64,000 bases of DNA from Spiro-02 sp964465155 (GCA_964465155.1 CAYXIH010000002.1:62001-126000); one strand, 5' to 3'; shown: positions 52,806 through 62,079, counted from the stretch's first letter. Notes: generated by a model not told the origin, from the letters alone. Made by a program: numbers and translations.

Positions 52806-55668
52806 CGGGAACCTTGACCTCTTCGCAGAGGAGAACCTCCAGCCAGAGCCAATCGCTGACCCAGTGGTGGAAGAAGCAATTGTAGAACCCACTCCCAAAG
52901 CTGTGGAGGATACGTCCAAGAAGCTGTATATCATTGACGGCTATGGCTTGATCTACCGCTCCTATTTTGCATTCATCACCCGTCCGCTGCGCGACAACGA
53001 GGGAAAGAACGTGTCGGCCCTCTTTGGCTTCTTCAATACCTTGCTGATGATCTTGCGTGAATACAGGCCCGACTACCTGGTCGTGGCCATGGACTCCCGC
53101 GGCCCGACGTTCCGCCACGAGTTGTATGAACAATACAAGGCCAACCGTGAGGAAGCCCCACCCGAGCTGCACGAGCAGATTCCCAGGATCATCCAGGTCC
53201 TGGAGGCTATGAATATCCCCCAGATCGCCCGTGTCGGCCTGGAGGCTGACGATATCATCGCGACCCTCACAGACAATGCTACGCGCCTGGGTGTCCAGAC
53301 GATCATGGTCACGGGAGACAAGGACCTGCTGCAGCTGGTCGATTCCGATACCTTTGCACTGCGTCCTCCCCGCAAGGGCGAGTCCGCCTACCGCCTCTTT
53401 GGGGAAGCCCAGGTAGAGGAGGAGTTTGGGATCATGGCCAGCCAGATCGTCGACTACCTCTCGCTGTTGGGCGACAGCTCGGACAACGTTCCTGGTGTCA
53501 CTGGCATTGGGGACAAGAGGGCCGTGAAGCTCCTGCGTGAATTCAGGGACCTCCAGGGCATCTACGACCACTTGGACGAATGTCCCAAGGGGGTGAGAGC
53601 CAAGCTGGAGGCAGGCAGGGAGATGGCCATGCTCAGCAAGACGTTGGTCCAGCTCAAGCATGACCTCTTCACCGTGGATTCGTTCGATACCCCAGAATAC
53701 CAAGTCACCGACGTCAATCTTTCCCAGGCGATCCCACTGCTGGAGGCAGCCAACGCAAAGAGCCTGGTCGCCTCGATCCGCAAGTTGGAATCGGCACCCG
53801 CCGCCGCTCCCAAGCAACCCACTGTTGCTGAAGAGCCGCAGGTGGAGGAGCACGGGCCACTGGCCACCTGCAAGAGCCTGGGATGCACCTATGAGACGGT
53901 GACTGACATCCAGCGGCTGAAGGAGCTGCTTGCCCATATTGCAGCTACCAGTCCTGTAATGGCATTCGACATGGAGACCACCTCGGTGGAGGCCATGGAG
54001 GCAACACCCGTGGGAATTTCCTTCTGCAACCAGCCCCATGTGGCCTACTATGTGCCCATGGTTGCCGATGGGAAGCCAGTTGTGGATTCCCATGCCGTAC
54101 GGGAGGTATTGGTTGAGTACCTGCAGGGTGGGAAGATTGCCATTGTCGGGCAGAACATCAAGTATGACTACAAAGTGCTGCTGCGCTGGGGTGTACGCCC
54201 CTCCAAGGTCATCTTCGACACCATGGTCGGAGCATGGCTGGCCGACAGCTCTCGGCTGACCTACAACATGGACATCCTTGCCGAGCTGTACCTGCACTAC
54301 CAGACGATACGGTACGAGGAGGTCGTTCCCAAGGGGAAACTCTTCTCCGACATTTCCATTGAAACAGCTGCCCCCTATGCCGCGGAGGATGCCGATGTTA
54401 CCTGGCGCTTGTACCTGGTGGTCAAGGACATCCTCTCCAAGCGGGGCATGATGCACCTGATGGACGACCTGGAGATGCCGCTGCTGGTGATATTGGCGGA
54501 CATGGAGATTGCAGGGGTGCGCCTGAACATCTCCAAGCTGCAGGCGTTCGGTGCCGATGTAGATGCACAGCTTGCGGAGATCGAGCATGAGATTTTCACA
54601 GCCGTTGGGCATGAATTCAAGCTCAATTCACCGATGCAGCTGCAGCAGGTGTTGTTCGTGGAGAGGAATCTCCCAGCTGGCAAGAAGACACGCACGGGAT
54701 TCTCCACCGCCTCCGATACGCTGGAGACCTTGGAACCGTTGGATCCTGTGGTGGGATTGATCTTGCGCCACCGGACCCTTGCCAAGCTGAAGAATACCTA
54801 TATCGAGACACTCCCTCAGTTGGTCGACCCCACCTCGGGACGCATCCATCCCACGTTCATCCAAACGGGGACTGCCACCGGCCGTCTCTCCTGCCGCAAT
54901 CCCAACCTGCAGAACATTCCGATCCGCAGTGACGACGGACGCAAGATCCGCGATGCCTTCATCCCTGCCCAAGGGTGCGTGTTCCTCTCGGCCGACTATG
55001 CCCAGATAGAACTGGTGGTCCTTGCCGACGTAGCGAATGACCCGGGGCTGCGGGAGGCATTCCTATCTGGGGTGGACGTCCACCGCCATACCGCCTCCCT
55101 GATCTTCTCCGTCCCACAGGAAGAGGTGACCGCCGACCAACGGCGGATTGCCAAGACGATCAACTTTGGCGTGATGTATGGCATGTCCTCCTTCCGCCTT
55201 GCCAATGAGCTGAAGATCAAGAGAGGGGAAGCCCAATCCTTCATCGACGCCTACTTCGAGCGGTACAGCGGTGTGCGCAAGTTCGTGCAGCGTACCATCG
55301 AGGAGGCGGCCCACAACGGGTATGTGAAGACACTGCTGGGGCATGTACGCCTGGTTCCCGAGATCCGCAGCGCCAACAAGATGGAGAAGGCAGCGGCAGA
55401 CCGCGTCGCGGTGAACACCGTGATCCAGGGCACTGCTGCGGACATCATGAAGCTGGCGATGATCAACATCCAGCGCAAGATGGATGGCCTGGGCCTTGCT
55501 TCACGGCTGTTGCTGCAGGTCCATGACGAACTGATCTTCGAAGTGCCCGAGGCTGAGGTTGCCCAGATGCAGGCGCTGGTCAAGGATGAGATGGAACATG
55601 CAGTGAAGCTGTCCGTCCCCCTCAAGGCAAGCTTGGAGACGGGCAGGAGCTGGGGAGAGATGCACTGA
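52795..55668 (+). CDS. polA: DNA polymerase I
   Basis: 957 aa. ATG 52795 has AAGGAG 6 nt upstream. Residues 1-42 are an extra acidic, proline-rich tail with NLDLF at 6-10. The 5'-3' exonuclease domain follows (about 43-330: YIIDGYGLIYRSY, GDKDLLQL). The 3'-5' exonuclease keeps its acidic residues (FDMETTS, GQNIKYDYKVL, YAAEDADVTW), so proofreading should be active. The polymerase has DYAQIELVVLA, RRIAKTINFGVMYG and QVHDELIFEV. It fills gaps and removes RNA primers. The stop overlaps the coaE start. Confidence 0.97.
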   Translation: MYDDGNLDLFAEENLQPEPIADPVVEEAIVEPTPKAVEDTSKKLYIIDGYGLIYRSYFAFITRPLRDNEGKNVSALFGFFNTLLMILREYRPDYLVVAMDSRGPTFRHELYEQYKANREEAPPELHEQIPRIIQVLEAMNIPQIARVGLEADDIIATLTDNATRLGVQTIMVTGDKDLLQLVDSDTFALRPPRKGESAYRLFGEAQVEEEFGIMASQIVDYLSLLGDSSDNVPGVTGIGDKRAVKLLREFRDLQGIYDHLDECPKGVRAKLEAGREMAMLSKTLVQLKHDLFTVDSFDTPEYQVTDVNLSQAIPLLEAANAKSLVASIRKLESAPAAAPKQPTVAEEPQVEEHGPLATCKSLGCTYETVTDIQRLKELLAHIAATSPVMAFDMETTSVEAMEATPVGISFCNQPHVAYYVPMVADGKPVVDSHAVREVLVEYLQGGKIAIVGQNIKYDYKVLLRWGVRPSKVIFDTMVGAWLADSSRLTYNMDILAELYLHYQTIRYEEVVPKGKLFSDISIETAAPYAAEDADVTWRLYLVVKDILSKRGMMHLMDDLEMPLLVILADMEIAGVRLNISKLQAFGADVDAQLAEIEHEIFTAVGHEFKLNSPMQLQQVLFVERNLPAGKKTRTGFSTASDTLETLEPLDPVVGLILRHRTLAKLKNTYIETLPQLVDPTSGRIHPTFIQTGTATGRLSCRNPNLQNIPIRSDDGRKIRDAFIPAQGCVFLSADYAQIELVVLADVANDPGLREAFLSGVDVHRHTASLIFSVPQEEVTADQRRIAKTINFGVMYGMSSFRLANELKIKRGEAQSFIDAYFERYSGVRKFVQRTIEEAAHNGYVKTLLGHVRLVPEIRSANKMEKAAADRVAVNTVIQGTAADIMKLAMINIQRKMDGLGLASRLLLQVHDELIFEVPEAEVAQMQALVKDEMEHAVKLSVPLKASLETGRSWGEMH

Positions 55669-56294
55669 TGGTAGTCATTGGACTGACTGGCAGGTCATGC
55701 AGCGGGAAGAATGTCTACGCCCGGGAATTCGAACGGCATGGGTACCGTATTGTCGATGCCGATGCGATCGTCCACGAGGCGTATGCCTCCCATGCGCAGG
55801 ACATTGCCCGGGAGTTCGGACAGGAAGTGCTGGACGAGCATGGGATGGTCCACCGAAAGAAACTGGGCCAGCTGGTGTTTGCCAATCCCACCCGGAGGAC
55901 CAAGCTGGAGCAGATGACCCATCCTTGGGTCATCCAGCGGGCACAGCATGAGATAGAACAGGCCCGTGCAGCGGGAGAAACGGGCATCGTGTTGAACGTG
56001 CCGTTGCTCTCCCGGGCAAAGATGGACAAGCTGTGCGACTTGATCGTGTTCGTGACAGCCCCGTTCGAGCAGCGGCTGCAACGGGCCATGCAGCGCGATG
56101 GGGTAACCGAAGAGGGCTTCGCACAACGGGAAGCATCACAGGCAGATATTCATGAAGACGCCATTTGCAAGGGGATTCCTGTGTTTGTGATGCACAATGA
56201 CGGTGAGCTAGGGGTGATTTGTCGACAAGTATCAGAACTATGTGATACGATTACACAAAGAATGTCCTTTACAGATGGACAATTGCAGAGGTAG
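55668..56294 (+). CDS. coaE: Dephospho-CoA kinase
   Basis: 208 aa. The P-loop is GLTGRSCSGKN (5-15), the D-A-D motif VDADAIVHEAY follows, and the lid region contains basic residues (HPWVIQRAQ, MQRDGVTEEGFAQREASQ). It phosphorylates dephospho-CoA in the last step of CoA synthesis. It overlaps the polA stop (TGATG), an arrangement implying translational coupling. The C-terminus is slightly extended. Confidence 0.93.
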   Translation: MVVIGLTGRSCSGKNVYAREFERHGYRIVDADAIVHEAYASHAQDIAREFGQEVLDEHGMVHRKKLGQLVFANPTRRTKLEQMTHPWVIQRAQHEIEQARAAGETGIVLNVPLLSRAKMDKLCDLIVFVTAPFEQRLQRAMQRDGVTEEGFAQREASQADIHEDAICKGIPVFVMHNDGELGVICRQVSELCDTITQRMSFTDGQLQR

Positions 56295-56299
56295 AAGGT

Positions 56300-57571
56300 A
56301 TGTCAAGACGCGTAATGGTAGGGTTCCTGACCGTCACCGCAACAGTGGCGATAGCATGCTTCGTATGGATTGGTCTTGCAGGGTACACGGACATCCCCTC
56401 CGACTATATAGCCCAGGCCCGGCAACGGCAGGATCTTCCCCTGCTGGAGATCACCGAGCCACAGCGCAAGGCAGTCCCACAGCTTGTGATCTCCGAAGAG
56501 CAGACACAGCAGCTGGTCAAGGAGCTGACTCCGGTCCTCACCGAGCAACTGGCACCTGTCATTGCAGCACAGATCAAGGATGAGGTGAAGCCCGACCAGC
56601 AGCAGCTTGCCAAGGAGATGGCTCCCGTCCTCACCCAGCAGCTTGCCCCGGTCGTTGCATCTCAGATCAAGGATGAGGTGAAGCCCGATGAGCAGCAGCT
56701 TGTTGCTTCCCTGAAGCCCCAGCTGGAGCAGGCGATCACGGCAACAGTCCTTGCCCAGGTCCCCGACACCGTCACCAAATCACTTGATACAACCGCCTAC
56801 GCCGACCTGCAGGCCAAGCTGGAAGCCCAGCTTCCCTCGTTGGTGGCGGCTCAGACCGAAGCGGCCATGTTCGACCAGCTTCAGTCAAAGCTCGATGCAG
56901 CACTTCCTGGCATGATGACACAGACAATGACCGACCAGCTGGTAGCTGCGTTGGAGCCGAAGCTGGTGGAGCGTGCAAAGACCTATATCCCGCAGTTGGA
57001 GGCACAGCTCCTTGCCGACTTGCAGCCCAAGATTGTCCAGCAGGCTACAACCTACCTGCCTCAGCTGATGGCCGCATTGCAGCCACAGCTTGAGGAGCTT
57101 GCCAAGAGCTACTACCCGACGCTTGTGGCCGACCTCACTGCAAAGTCGCAGTCCTATATCCCACAGTTGGTGGACTCCCTGATTCCGCAGATTGTCCCCA
57201 AGGTAGTGGCTGACATCCAGGCGAACCTTCCCACCTATGCTCCGACGCTCCAGAGTGAACTTGGATACTTGACCAGCGATTCTGCGACTGCCATGTATGC
57301 AGCGTACAAGGACCAGATCGTCAAGGACCTGGTCCCTGCGATCGTCCCGCTGGTGCTCGACCAGTTGGAGGGGACGGTGACCAAGGCAGTGGAGCAGGAG
57401 ATGGCTACAGCCCCAGCACCGGTGGTCCCTGCCGCACCCAAGTGGTCGGTTCCTACCGTGCAGGAGAGTGGGCCGGTGGTCTACATGGATCCCACTCAGT
57501 ACGCACAGGAGCGTGACAGGATCAGGAGCGAGCAGATCAACCAGATCCTGGGCAACCTGCAGAACAACTGA
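56300..57571 (+). CDS. Membrane-anchored protein with amphipathic helical repeats
   Basis: 423 aa. One N-terminal membrane helix (MVGFLTVTATVAIACFVWIGLA) is followed by an extended helical region. It has two 31-residue tandem repeats (PVLTEQLAPVIAAQIKDEV type, about 76-138), then shorter repeats based on Y-x-P-Q-L-x-A-x-L-x-P-x-x. The pattern is apolipoprotein-like, with Pro breaks. The C-terminus holds an Ala/Pro linker and a short charged helix. It directly follows coaE. No catalytic motif; a periplasmic spacer or envelope-binding role is a guess. Confidence 0.75.
   Translation: MSRRVMVGFLTVTATVAIACFVWIGLAGYTDIPSDYIAQARQRQDLPLLEITEPQRKAVPQLVISEEQTQQLVKELTPVLTEQLAPVIAAQIKDEVKPDQQQLAKEMAPVLTQQLAPVVASQIKDEVKPDEQQLVASLKPQLEQAITATVLAQVPDTVTKSLDTTAYADLQAKLEAQLPSLVAAQTEAAMFDQLQSKLDAALPGMMTQTMTDQLVAALEPKLVERAKTYIPQLEAQLLADLQPKIVQQATTYLPQLMAALQPQLEELAKSYYPTLVADLTAKSQSYIPQLVDSLIPQIVPKVVADIQANLPTYAPTLQSELGYLTSDSATAMYAAYKDQIVKDLVPAIVPLVLDQLEGTVTKAVEQEMATAPAPVVPAAPKWSVPTVQESGPVVYMDPTQYAQERDRIRSEQINQILGNLQNN
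56570..56688 (+). repeat. 31-codon tandem repeat in the helical protein
   Basis: The 26-bp sequence beginning CAGATCAAGGATGAGG is identical at 56570-56595 and 56663-56688, a 93-bp period, with similar flanks. Confidence 0.85.
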
Positions 57572-57594
57572 CAACACATCAACACAGACATCAA

Positions 57595-57630
57595 CAACAG
57601 GCTGTCGCATCACAAAGCGGCAGCCTGTTG
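57595..57630 (+). terminator. Terminator after the helical repeat gene
   Basis: CAACAGGCTG pairs with CAGCCTGTTG over a 16-nt loop, followed by TATTTCC. Confidence 0.8.
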
Positions 57631-57806
57631 TATTTCCAATGATTGTGCAGATACCCACACAGGAGGCCCCCTGAAGGTTAAGAGGTCCTTGGTCCGCTCT
57701 ACAAGAATCTTGTAGTCCAGTTCCTTGGCAACGTCATCCTCTCGTTCCATCACTAGTAAAGGCTACAGGAAGCCACGGGCAATTGAAGAAACCCTGTTTC
57801 CACTCA
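57631..57806. other. Intergenic stretch with no recognised gene
   Basis: The stretch between the terminators of two convergent genes contains only short frames. A reverse-strand 53-codon frame from 57750 (MEREDDVAKELDY start) has no ribosome-binding site and runs into a terminator stem, so I do not call it a gene. Confidence 0.5.
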
Positions 57807-57846
57807 TAAAAAATCCCCTCGCAGGTGTCTCCAACTGTGAGGGGAT
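57807..57846 (-). terminator. Terminator of the MFS transporter gene
   Basis: On the reverse strand ATCCCCTC pairs with GAGGGGAT, followed by six Ts. Confidence 0.9.
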
Positions 57847-57868
57847 GGTACCAATGCCTGGCTATACG

Positions 57869-59194
57869 TCAGGCATTTGCTCCGGTGAGCGGAAGGGGAT
57901 CCTGGTCCGGTTCACCACGGTTGACCTTGGACATCAGCAGGAATGCGATGAGCATGCTCGCCGCGACGAAGATGAACAGGCCGGTATAGTTGAACTTGTC
58001 GATGATCGCACCGGTAATCGGTGGGGAGATGATCGAGGCAAGCTGTGAGAAGAAGTAGTACAAGCCGGTGTAGATGCCCATTGTGGAATAGTCCGCCATC
58101 TGCCAGAGCATCGGGAAGCTGTTGGTGACGACCGACACCCAGAAGATGCCGAAGCAGAACAGCAATGCCCAGAAGATGATCTGACGGGCGAAGACAGCCA
58201 AGGATGCAGTCATTGGCCCCAGGACGGATATGATCAGCATGATGGCCACGATGCATATCAGCGATATGCGGATGGTCTTCTTCCTGCCATGCTTGTGGGC
58301 TACGATGCCCGAGGGGATGGCGAAGATTGCATAGGCGATGCCCACGCATCCGGTAGCCAATGCCGCCGTGCCAGGGCTCGTCTGCAGCACGGTCATCGAG
58401 TACATGCCCAGCCAGGGGAGGGCACCTTGGTAGCCGATGAACCAGAACAACAGGGAGAGGAGGATGAACATGGCGCTCTTGTTCTTCTCGGTGAAGATGA
58501 ACTTGATCGACTTGAAGATGGGCTGCTTCTCTTCCTTGTCCAGTGGCTGGTCATACTTGCGCTTGTCTTCCTTGACGAAGAAGAACAGCAGGATCGTTGC
58601 GATGATGACCAGGATGCTGGCGACGGGGAAGGCGAGGATCTCATTGGTTTTTCCCAGGCCAGGGAGGTCGAGGTAGATGTTCATCAGCTGTGCGAGTCCG
58701 ACGGTGCCCACAATCGTGGCGATGCCACCCATGGTGTTGATCACGCCATTGGCCTCGGAGCGGAGGTCTCCGGGGATGATGTCCGGCATCAGTGCTACGA
58801 CTGGACCGCGTGCAGCCTGCTTGAAGAGGTTGAGGAAGAACAACATGATGATCAGGAACCAGATTGACGTCAGTGCACTGAACGGGATGATCCCGAACAA
58901 GATAGCCGTCATGGGCAGGCAGACGATGATGAATGGCATTCGCCGGCCGATACGGGTGCGCGTCCGGTCGCTGAGGGCCGAGAAGATGGGGATCAGGAAG
59001 ATTGCCAGCACGTTGTCCAGCGTCATAATCGTTCCGATGACCGCCTTGGAGGCAACGAACCTTCCGAGGAATATCGGGACATAGTTGTCATACAGTGGGT
59101 CCATCAAACCCATGGTGAAGAATCCCAAGCCGATGAGGAAGGTGGTCATGTAATACCCCTTCAACCCTTTCTTTGTCTTTTGTGCCTCTTGCAT
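57869..59194 (-). CDS. MFS transporter, sugar (GPH/SLC45-like) type
   Basis: 441 aa with about twelve hydrophobic helices. It starts YYMTTFLIGLGFFTMGLMDPLYDNYVPIFLGRF and has LSDRTRTRIGRRMPFI between helices 2 and 3, the motif of the sugar:cation symporter (GPH/SLC45) group, and AHKHGRKKTIR in the second half. ATG 59194 follows AGAGG. It is a single gene with its own terminator. Substrate unknown, probably a sugar or glycoside. Confidence 0.88.
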   Translation of the reverse strand: MQEAQKTKKGLKGYYMTTFLIGLGFFTMGLMDPLYDNYVPIFLGRFVASKAVIGTIMTLDNVLAIFLIPIFSALSDRTRTRIGRRMPFIIVCLPMTAILFGIIPFSALTSIWFLIIMLFFLNLFKQAARGPVVALMPDIIPGDLRSEANGVINTMGGIATIVGTVGLAQLMNIYLDLPGLGKTNEILAFPVASILVIIATILLFFFVKEDKRKYDQPLDKEEKQPIFKSIKFIFTEKNKSAMFILLSLLFWFIGYQGALPWLGMYSMTVLQTSPGTAALATGCVGIAYAIFAIPSGIVAHKHGRKKTIRISLICIVAIMLIISVLGPMTASLAVFARQIIFWALLFCFGIFWVSVVTNSFPMLWQMADYSTMGIYTGLYYFFSQLASIISPPITGAIIDKFNYTGLFIFVAASMLIAFLLMSKVNRGEPDQDPLPLTGANA

Positions 59195-59298
59195 GCCAAT
59201 ACCTCTTTGTGTGGTGAAAGCCTTTGTTGCAAAGGATATCATGAATGTATTCAAAATCCAGCACTTCACCCACAAAAGGGATGAAAAAAAGGTGAGTC

Positions 59299-59328
59299 TG
59301 GACGTGCCATATGCTTTGGTGGTACATA
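59299..59328 (+). promoter_or_regulatory. Promoter of epmB (short leader or leaderless)
   Basis: TGGACG and TACATA with an 18-bp spacer; the -10 ends 6 nt before ATG 59335. A GGAG sits between but is too close to the ATG to work as a normal ribosome-binding site. Confidence 0.45.
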
Positions 59329-59334
59329 TGGAGT

Positions 59335-60399
59335 ATGCACCACGATAGTGACCGGCAATTCATCAATACAATCCAGGAGCTGGAGGAATACCTGCCCCTT
59401 ACCCCCGAGGAACGGGCCTGGCACAGCCAGGGATTGACCGTTCCCCTGCGCATCAGCAAGTCGTTCCTCTCCCTCATTGACCCCAATGATCCAAACGACC
59501 CCATACGCAGGCAGGTCGTCCCCACTGCATCGGAGAACATCAGCGGCAACTGCGAGAGCTGCGATCCCCAGCAGGAGACCAGCCATAGTGCGACCGGTCG
59601 CCTCATCCACCGATACAAGAGCCGTGTGGCCTTCCTGGTCACCGACGTATGCCTGATGTATTGCCGCCATTGCTTCCGCCGGAGGTTCACCGGCAAGCTC
59701 CAAGGTCCTGCCACCGATGCCGAGGTATTGGAAGCCGCACAGTATCTTGCTGTGCACCCCGAGGTCCACGAAGTCCTCTTCACCGGAGGCGACCTGCTGA
59801 CGCTGAGCGACGGGCAGCTGGGCAAGATGATTGGCACCTTCCGTTCGCTGAGGCCCGACTTGGTCATCCGGTTGTGCACCCGTGCCCCTGTGGCGATGCC
59901 CCAGCGTGTCACCGATGGTTTGATTGCAATGCTCAAGTCCTACGATACTGCCCCGTTCTACCTGATGATACAGATTAACCACCCCCGGGAACTGACGGCG
60001 GATGTACGCGCCGCCATTGCACGGTTTGTCGATGCAGGGATTCCTGCTATGAACCAGACGGTGGTCCTCAAGGGTGTCAATGACGATGCAGATGTGCTGG
60101 AGCAGCTGTGCAACGACTTGGTTGCCAACCGCATCAAGCCCTATTACCTCTTCCAAGGTGACCTGGTGGTGGGCACTGCACACATGCGTGTCCCGTTGAA
60201 GCGGACATTGGAGCTGGAGCAGGAACTACGCAGGAGGCTGTCAGGACTGGCCATGCCGGTATTGGCGGTGGACCTGCCCGACGGAGGGGGGAAGGTTCCC
60301 CTGACCCATAGCTACCTGGTTGCGGAGACGGAACCGGGCAAATGGTTGTTTGAGACAGCTGACGGACAACGGCGGATCTACGAAGATCCCAATACATAA
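59335..60399 (+). CDS. epmB: EF-P beta-lysylation protein EpmB (lysine 2,3-aminomutase family)
   Basis: 354 aa radical SAM enzyme. The cluster cysteines are C106, C110 and C113 (CLMYCRHC). The length (about 340-355 aa in EpmB, over 410 in catabolic KamA) and the convergent efp-epmA genes identify it as EpmB, which makes (R)-beta-lysine for EF-P. PLP-binding Lys candidates lie near the C-terminus. The start could also be ATG 59311, but that would lie inside the promoter. Confidence 0.9.
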   Translation: MHHDSDRQFINTIQELEEYLPLTPEERAWHSQGLTVPLRISKSFLSLIDPNDPNDPIRRQVVPTASENISGNCESCDPQQETSHSATGRLIHRYKSRVAFLVTDVCLMYCRHCFRRRFTGKLQGPATDAEVLEAAQYLAVHPEVHEVLFTGGDLLTLSDGQLGKMIGTFRSLRPDLVIRLCTRAPVAMPQRVTDGLIAMLKSYDTAPFYLMIQINHPRELTADVRAAIARFVDAGIPAMNQTVVLKGVNDDADVLEQLCNDLVANRIKPYYLFQGDLVVGTAHMRVPLKRTLELEQELRRRLSGLAMPVLAVDLPDGGGKVPLTHSYLVAETEPGKWLFETADGQRRIYEDPNT

Positions 60400-60404
60400 C
60401 AGAA

Positions 60405-60431
60405 AAGACCTGCCCAGGTTGGACAGGTCTT
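60405..60431. terminator. Bidirectional terminator between epmB and efp
   Basis: AAGACCTG pairs with CAGGTCTT over an 11-nt loop, with A-rich sequence on the left side serving the reverse strand. Confidence 0.8.
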
Positions 60432-60451
60432 GATGTGGAATGGAAGGAACG

Positions 60452-61015
60452 TTAGTTGTTGACGCGTTCCAGGTATTCCTTGGTCTCGGTGTTCACGCGG
60501 ATTTTCTCACCCTGCTTGATGAAGATGGGAACGCGGACCTTGAGGCCGGTCTCGGTGGTGACATACTTGGTTGCGCCCTGGACGGTGTCGCCCTTGACAG
60601 CTTCCTCAGCCTCTGCAACGAGGAACACGACCTTGCTGGGGACCTGGATCTCGAGGACCTGGCCGTCCCATACGGTACAGCGGTAGGTCTCTCCGTCCTT
60701 CATGATGTACTGGTAGTCGGGGAAGGAGACCATGGGGACCTCGATCTGGTCGTAGGTGTCGGTATTCATCATGTGGAAGTGCTCGCCGTCATTGTACATG
60801 TACTGGTAGTCGACGTCCTCGACGGTGATGTCCTCCGCGTTGTCCTGTGTCTTCATGGTTTCGCTGAGGCTCTGGCCGGTGGCCGGGCTCTTGAGCTTGA
60901 GACGGACAAACGCCGATCCCTTTCCGGGATTGACGAACTCACGATCGATACATACGAAAGGCTGACCCTTGATCAGCAAGGCGGTACCTTTCTCAATCTG
61001 ACCTGCTTTAATCAT
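60452..61015 (-). CDS. efp: Translation elongation factor P
   Basis: 187 aa, three beta-barrel domains as expected. The modified residue is K32 in the loop NPGKGSAF, which reaches the peptidyl-transferase centre to rescue polyproline stalls. The signature near the end is GLKVRVPIFIKQGEKIRVNTET. It is downstream of epmA on the same strand, 34 bp apart, and next to epmB, so K32 is very probably beta-lysylated. Confidence 0.97.
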   Translation of the reverse strand: MIKAGQIEKGTALLIKGQPFVCIDREFVNPGKGSAFVRLKLKSPATGQSLSETMKTQDNAEDITVEDVDYQYMYNDGEHFHMMNTDTYDQIEVPMVSFPDYQYIMKDGETYRCTVWDGQVLEIQVPSKVVFLVAEAEEAVKGDTVQGATKYVTTETGLKVRVPIFIKQGEKIRVNTETKEYLERVNN

Positions 61016-61049
61016 TCTATAAACCTCTAATTTATTTGAGTTGACAGTT

Positions 61050-62042
61050 TTATCTGTCGGACATCTTATCAGGAAAGGGAAAAAGAATCACCCCCCCGAT
61101 TGATTTTTTTCCAAGTTGGAGCATCAACATTCTATCCATGCCCATCGCGACACCCGAGCACTGGGGGAACGAACCATCGAAGATATCGGCAAAACAATCA
61201 TCGACATCGGGGATGACGGTACCCGTTTTCTCCCTGTTTTCCACCAAATGTGCATATTCTTGTTGGTAATATGCACGCACGGTGCTGCTGTCACGTTGCT
61301 CGTCATAGCAGTTGGCCAGCTCGATTCCACCGGCATACAGTTCCCATCTCCTGCGGTAGGGACGGCCTGGGACCTTGGTTGCCAGGCAGTCGATCTGGGC
61401 AGGGTATTGCTGGAGCACCAATGGCTTGTCCTGTGGGAGGTTGGGCTCCACGAACGTCAGGAAGATCCTGTTGAATGTGTCTTCCCAGCTTTCCGGGTGC
61501 TCGGGGACGGAGAGCCCCAGGCGCAAGGCCTGCTCGCGCAGCTTGCGCTGGTCCTGTGCGGCATCGAGGTCGACTCCGGCATAGGTCTTGCACGCCTCGT
61601 TGACCGTCATGCTCCGAAACGGTGGGAGCACGTGGTCAGGGCAACCTGGCAACGCTGTCTTTGCAAACAGTTCCTCGGTGATGGCGATCGAGTCCTGCTC
61701 GTCTGCCCCTACGGTATAGTACTCGAGCATGGTGAACTCGGGATTGTGCTGGTGCCCGATCTGCTCGCAATTGCGGAAGCAGTGGGAGAATTGGTAGATC
61801 GAGCCAGAGCCCGCTGCAATGAGGCGCTTCATGTACACCTCAGGGGAGGGGACCAGGTACATCTCCTTGCTCCCCATGAACTCATTGATGAACATGGAGG
61901 AGAAATTCTCGATCGTCGGCTCGGGAATCAAGTCGGGGGAAAGGGTGGGGGTGTCAACCTCCAGGTATCCGCGGTCATCGAAGAAACGCCGCATCTGCCC
62001 CAGGAGCCTGCTGCGCCCTACCGCTGCATTCAAGTCTATCAT
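61050..62042 (-). CDS. epmA: EF-P lysyltransferase EpmA (GenX/PoxA)
   Basis: 330 aa, a class II lysyl-tRNA synthetase catalytic core without the anticodon-binding domain. Motifs include EVDTPTLSP, SPEVYMKRLIAAGSGSIYQFSHCFRNCE (motif 2 region) and GVAMGMDRMLML (motif 3). It activates beta-lysine and attaches it to the EF-P lysine. The frame is open upstream, but ATG 62042 gives the E. coli-like length (325 aa there). There is no ribosome-binding site, and TATAGT ends 7 nt before the ATG, so the mRNA is probably leaderless. Confidence 0.95.
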   Translation of the reverse strand: MIDLNAAVGRSRLLGQMRRFFDDRGYLEVDTPTLSPDLIPEPTIENFSSMFINEFMGSKEMYLVPSPEVYMKRLIAAGSGSIYQFSHCFRNCEQIGHQHNPEFTMLEYYTVGADEQDSIAITEELFAKTALPGCPDHVLPPFRSMTVNEACKTYAGVDLDAAQDQRKLREQALRLGLSVPEHPESWEDTFNRIFLTFVEPNLPQDKPLVLQQYPAQIDCLATKVPGRPYRRRWELYAGGIELANCYDEQRDSSTVRAYYQQEYAHLVENREKTGTVIPDVDDCFADIFDGSFPQCSGVAMGMDRMLMLQLGKKSIGGVILFPFPDKMSDR

Positions 62043-62049
62043 GTGCCGT

Positions 62050-62079
62050 ACTATATCATCAGGAAGGGGACCTCGGCAA
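62050..62079 (-). promoter_or_regulatory. epmA promoter (leaderless), sharing a palindrome with the mnmE promoter
   Basis: On the reverse strand TTGCCG and TATAGT with an 18-bp spacer; 7 nt to ATG 62042. The -35 is formed by the left arm of GGCAA-CTG-TTGCC (62075-62087). Confidence 0.65.

Noticed and set aside
52684..54612. A 642-codon open frame on the - strand
   Set aside because: Antisense to polA; composition typical of a shadow frame.
57698..57750. Small reverse-strand frame starting MEREDDVAKELDY
   Set aside because: No ribosome-binding site, no homology recognised, and the frame runs into a terminator hairpin.
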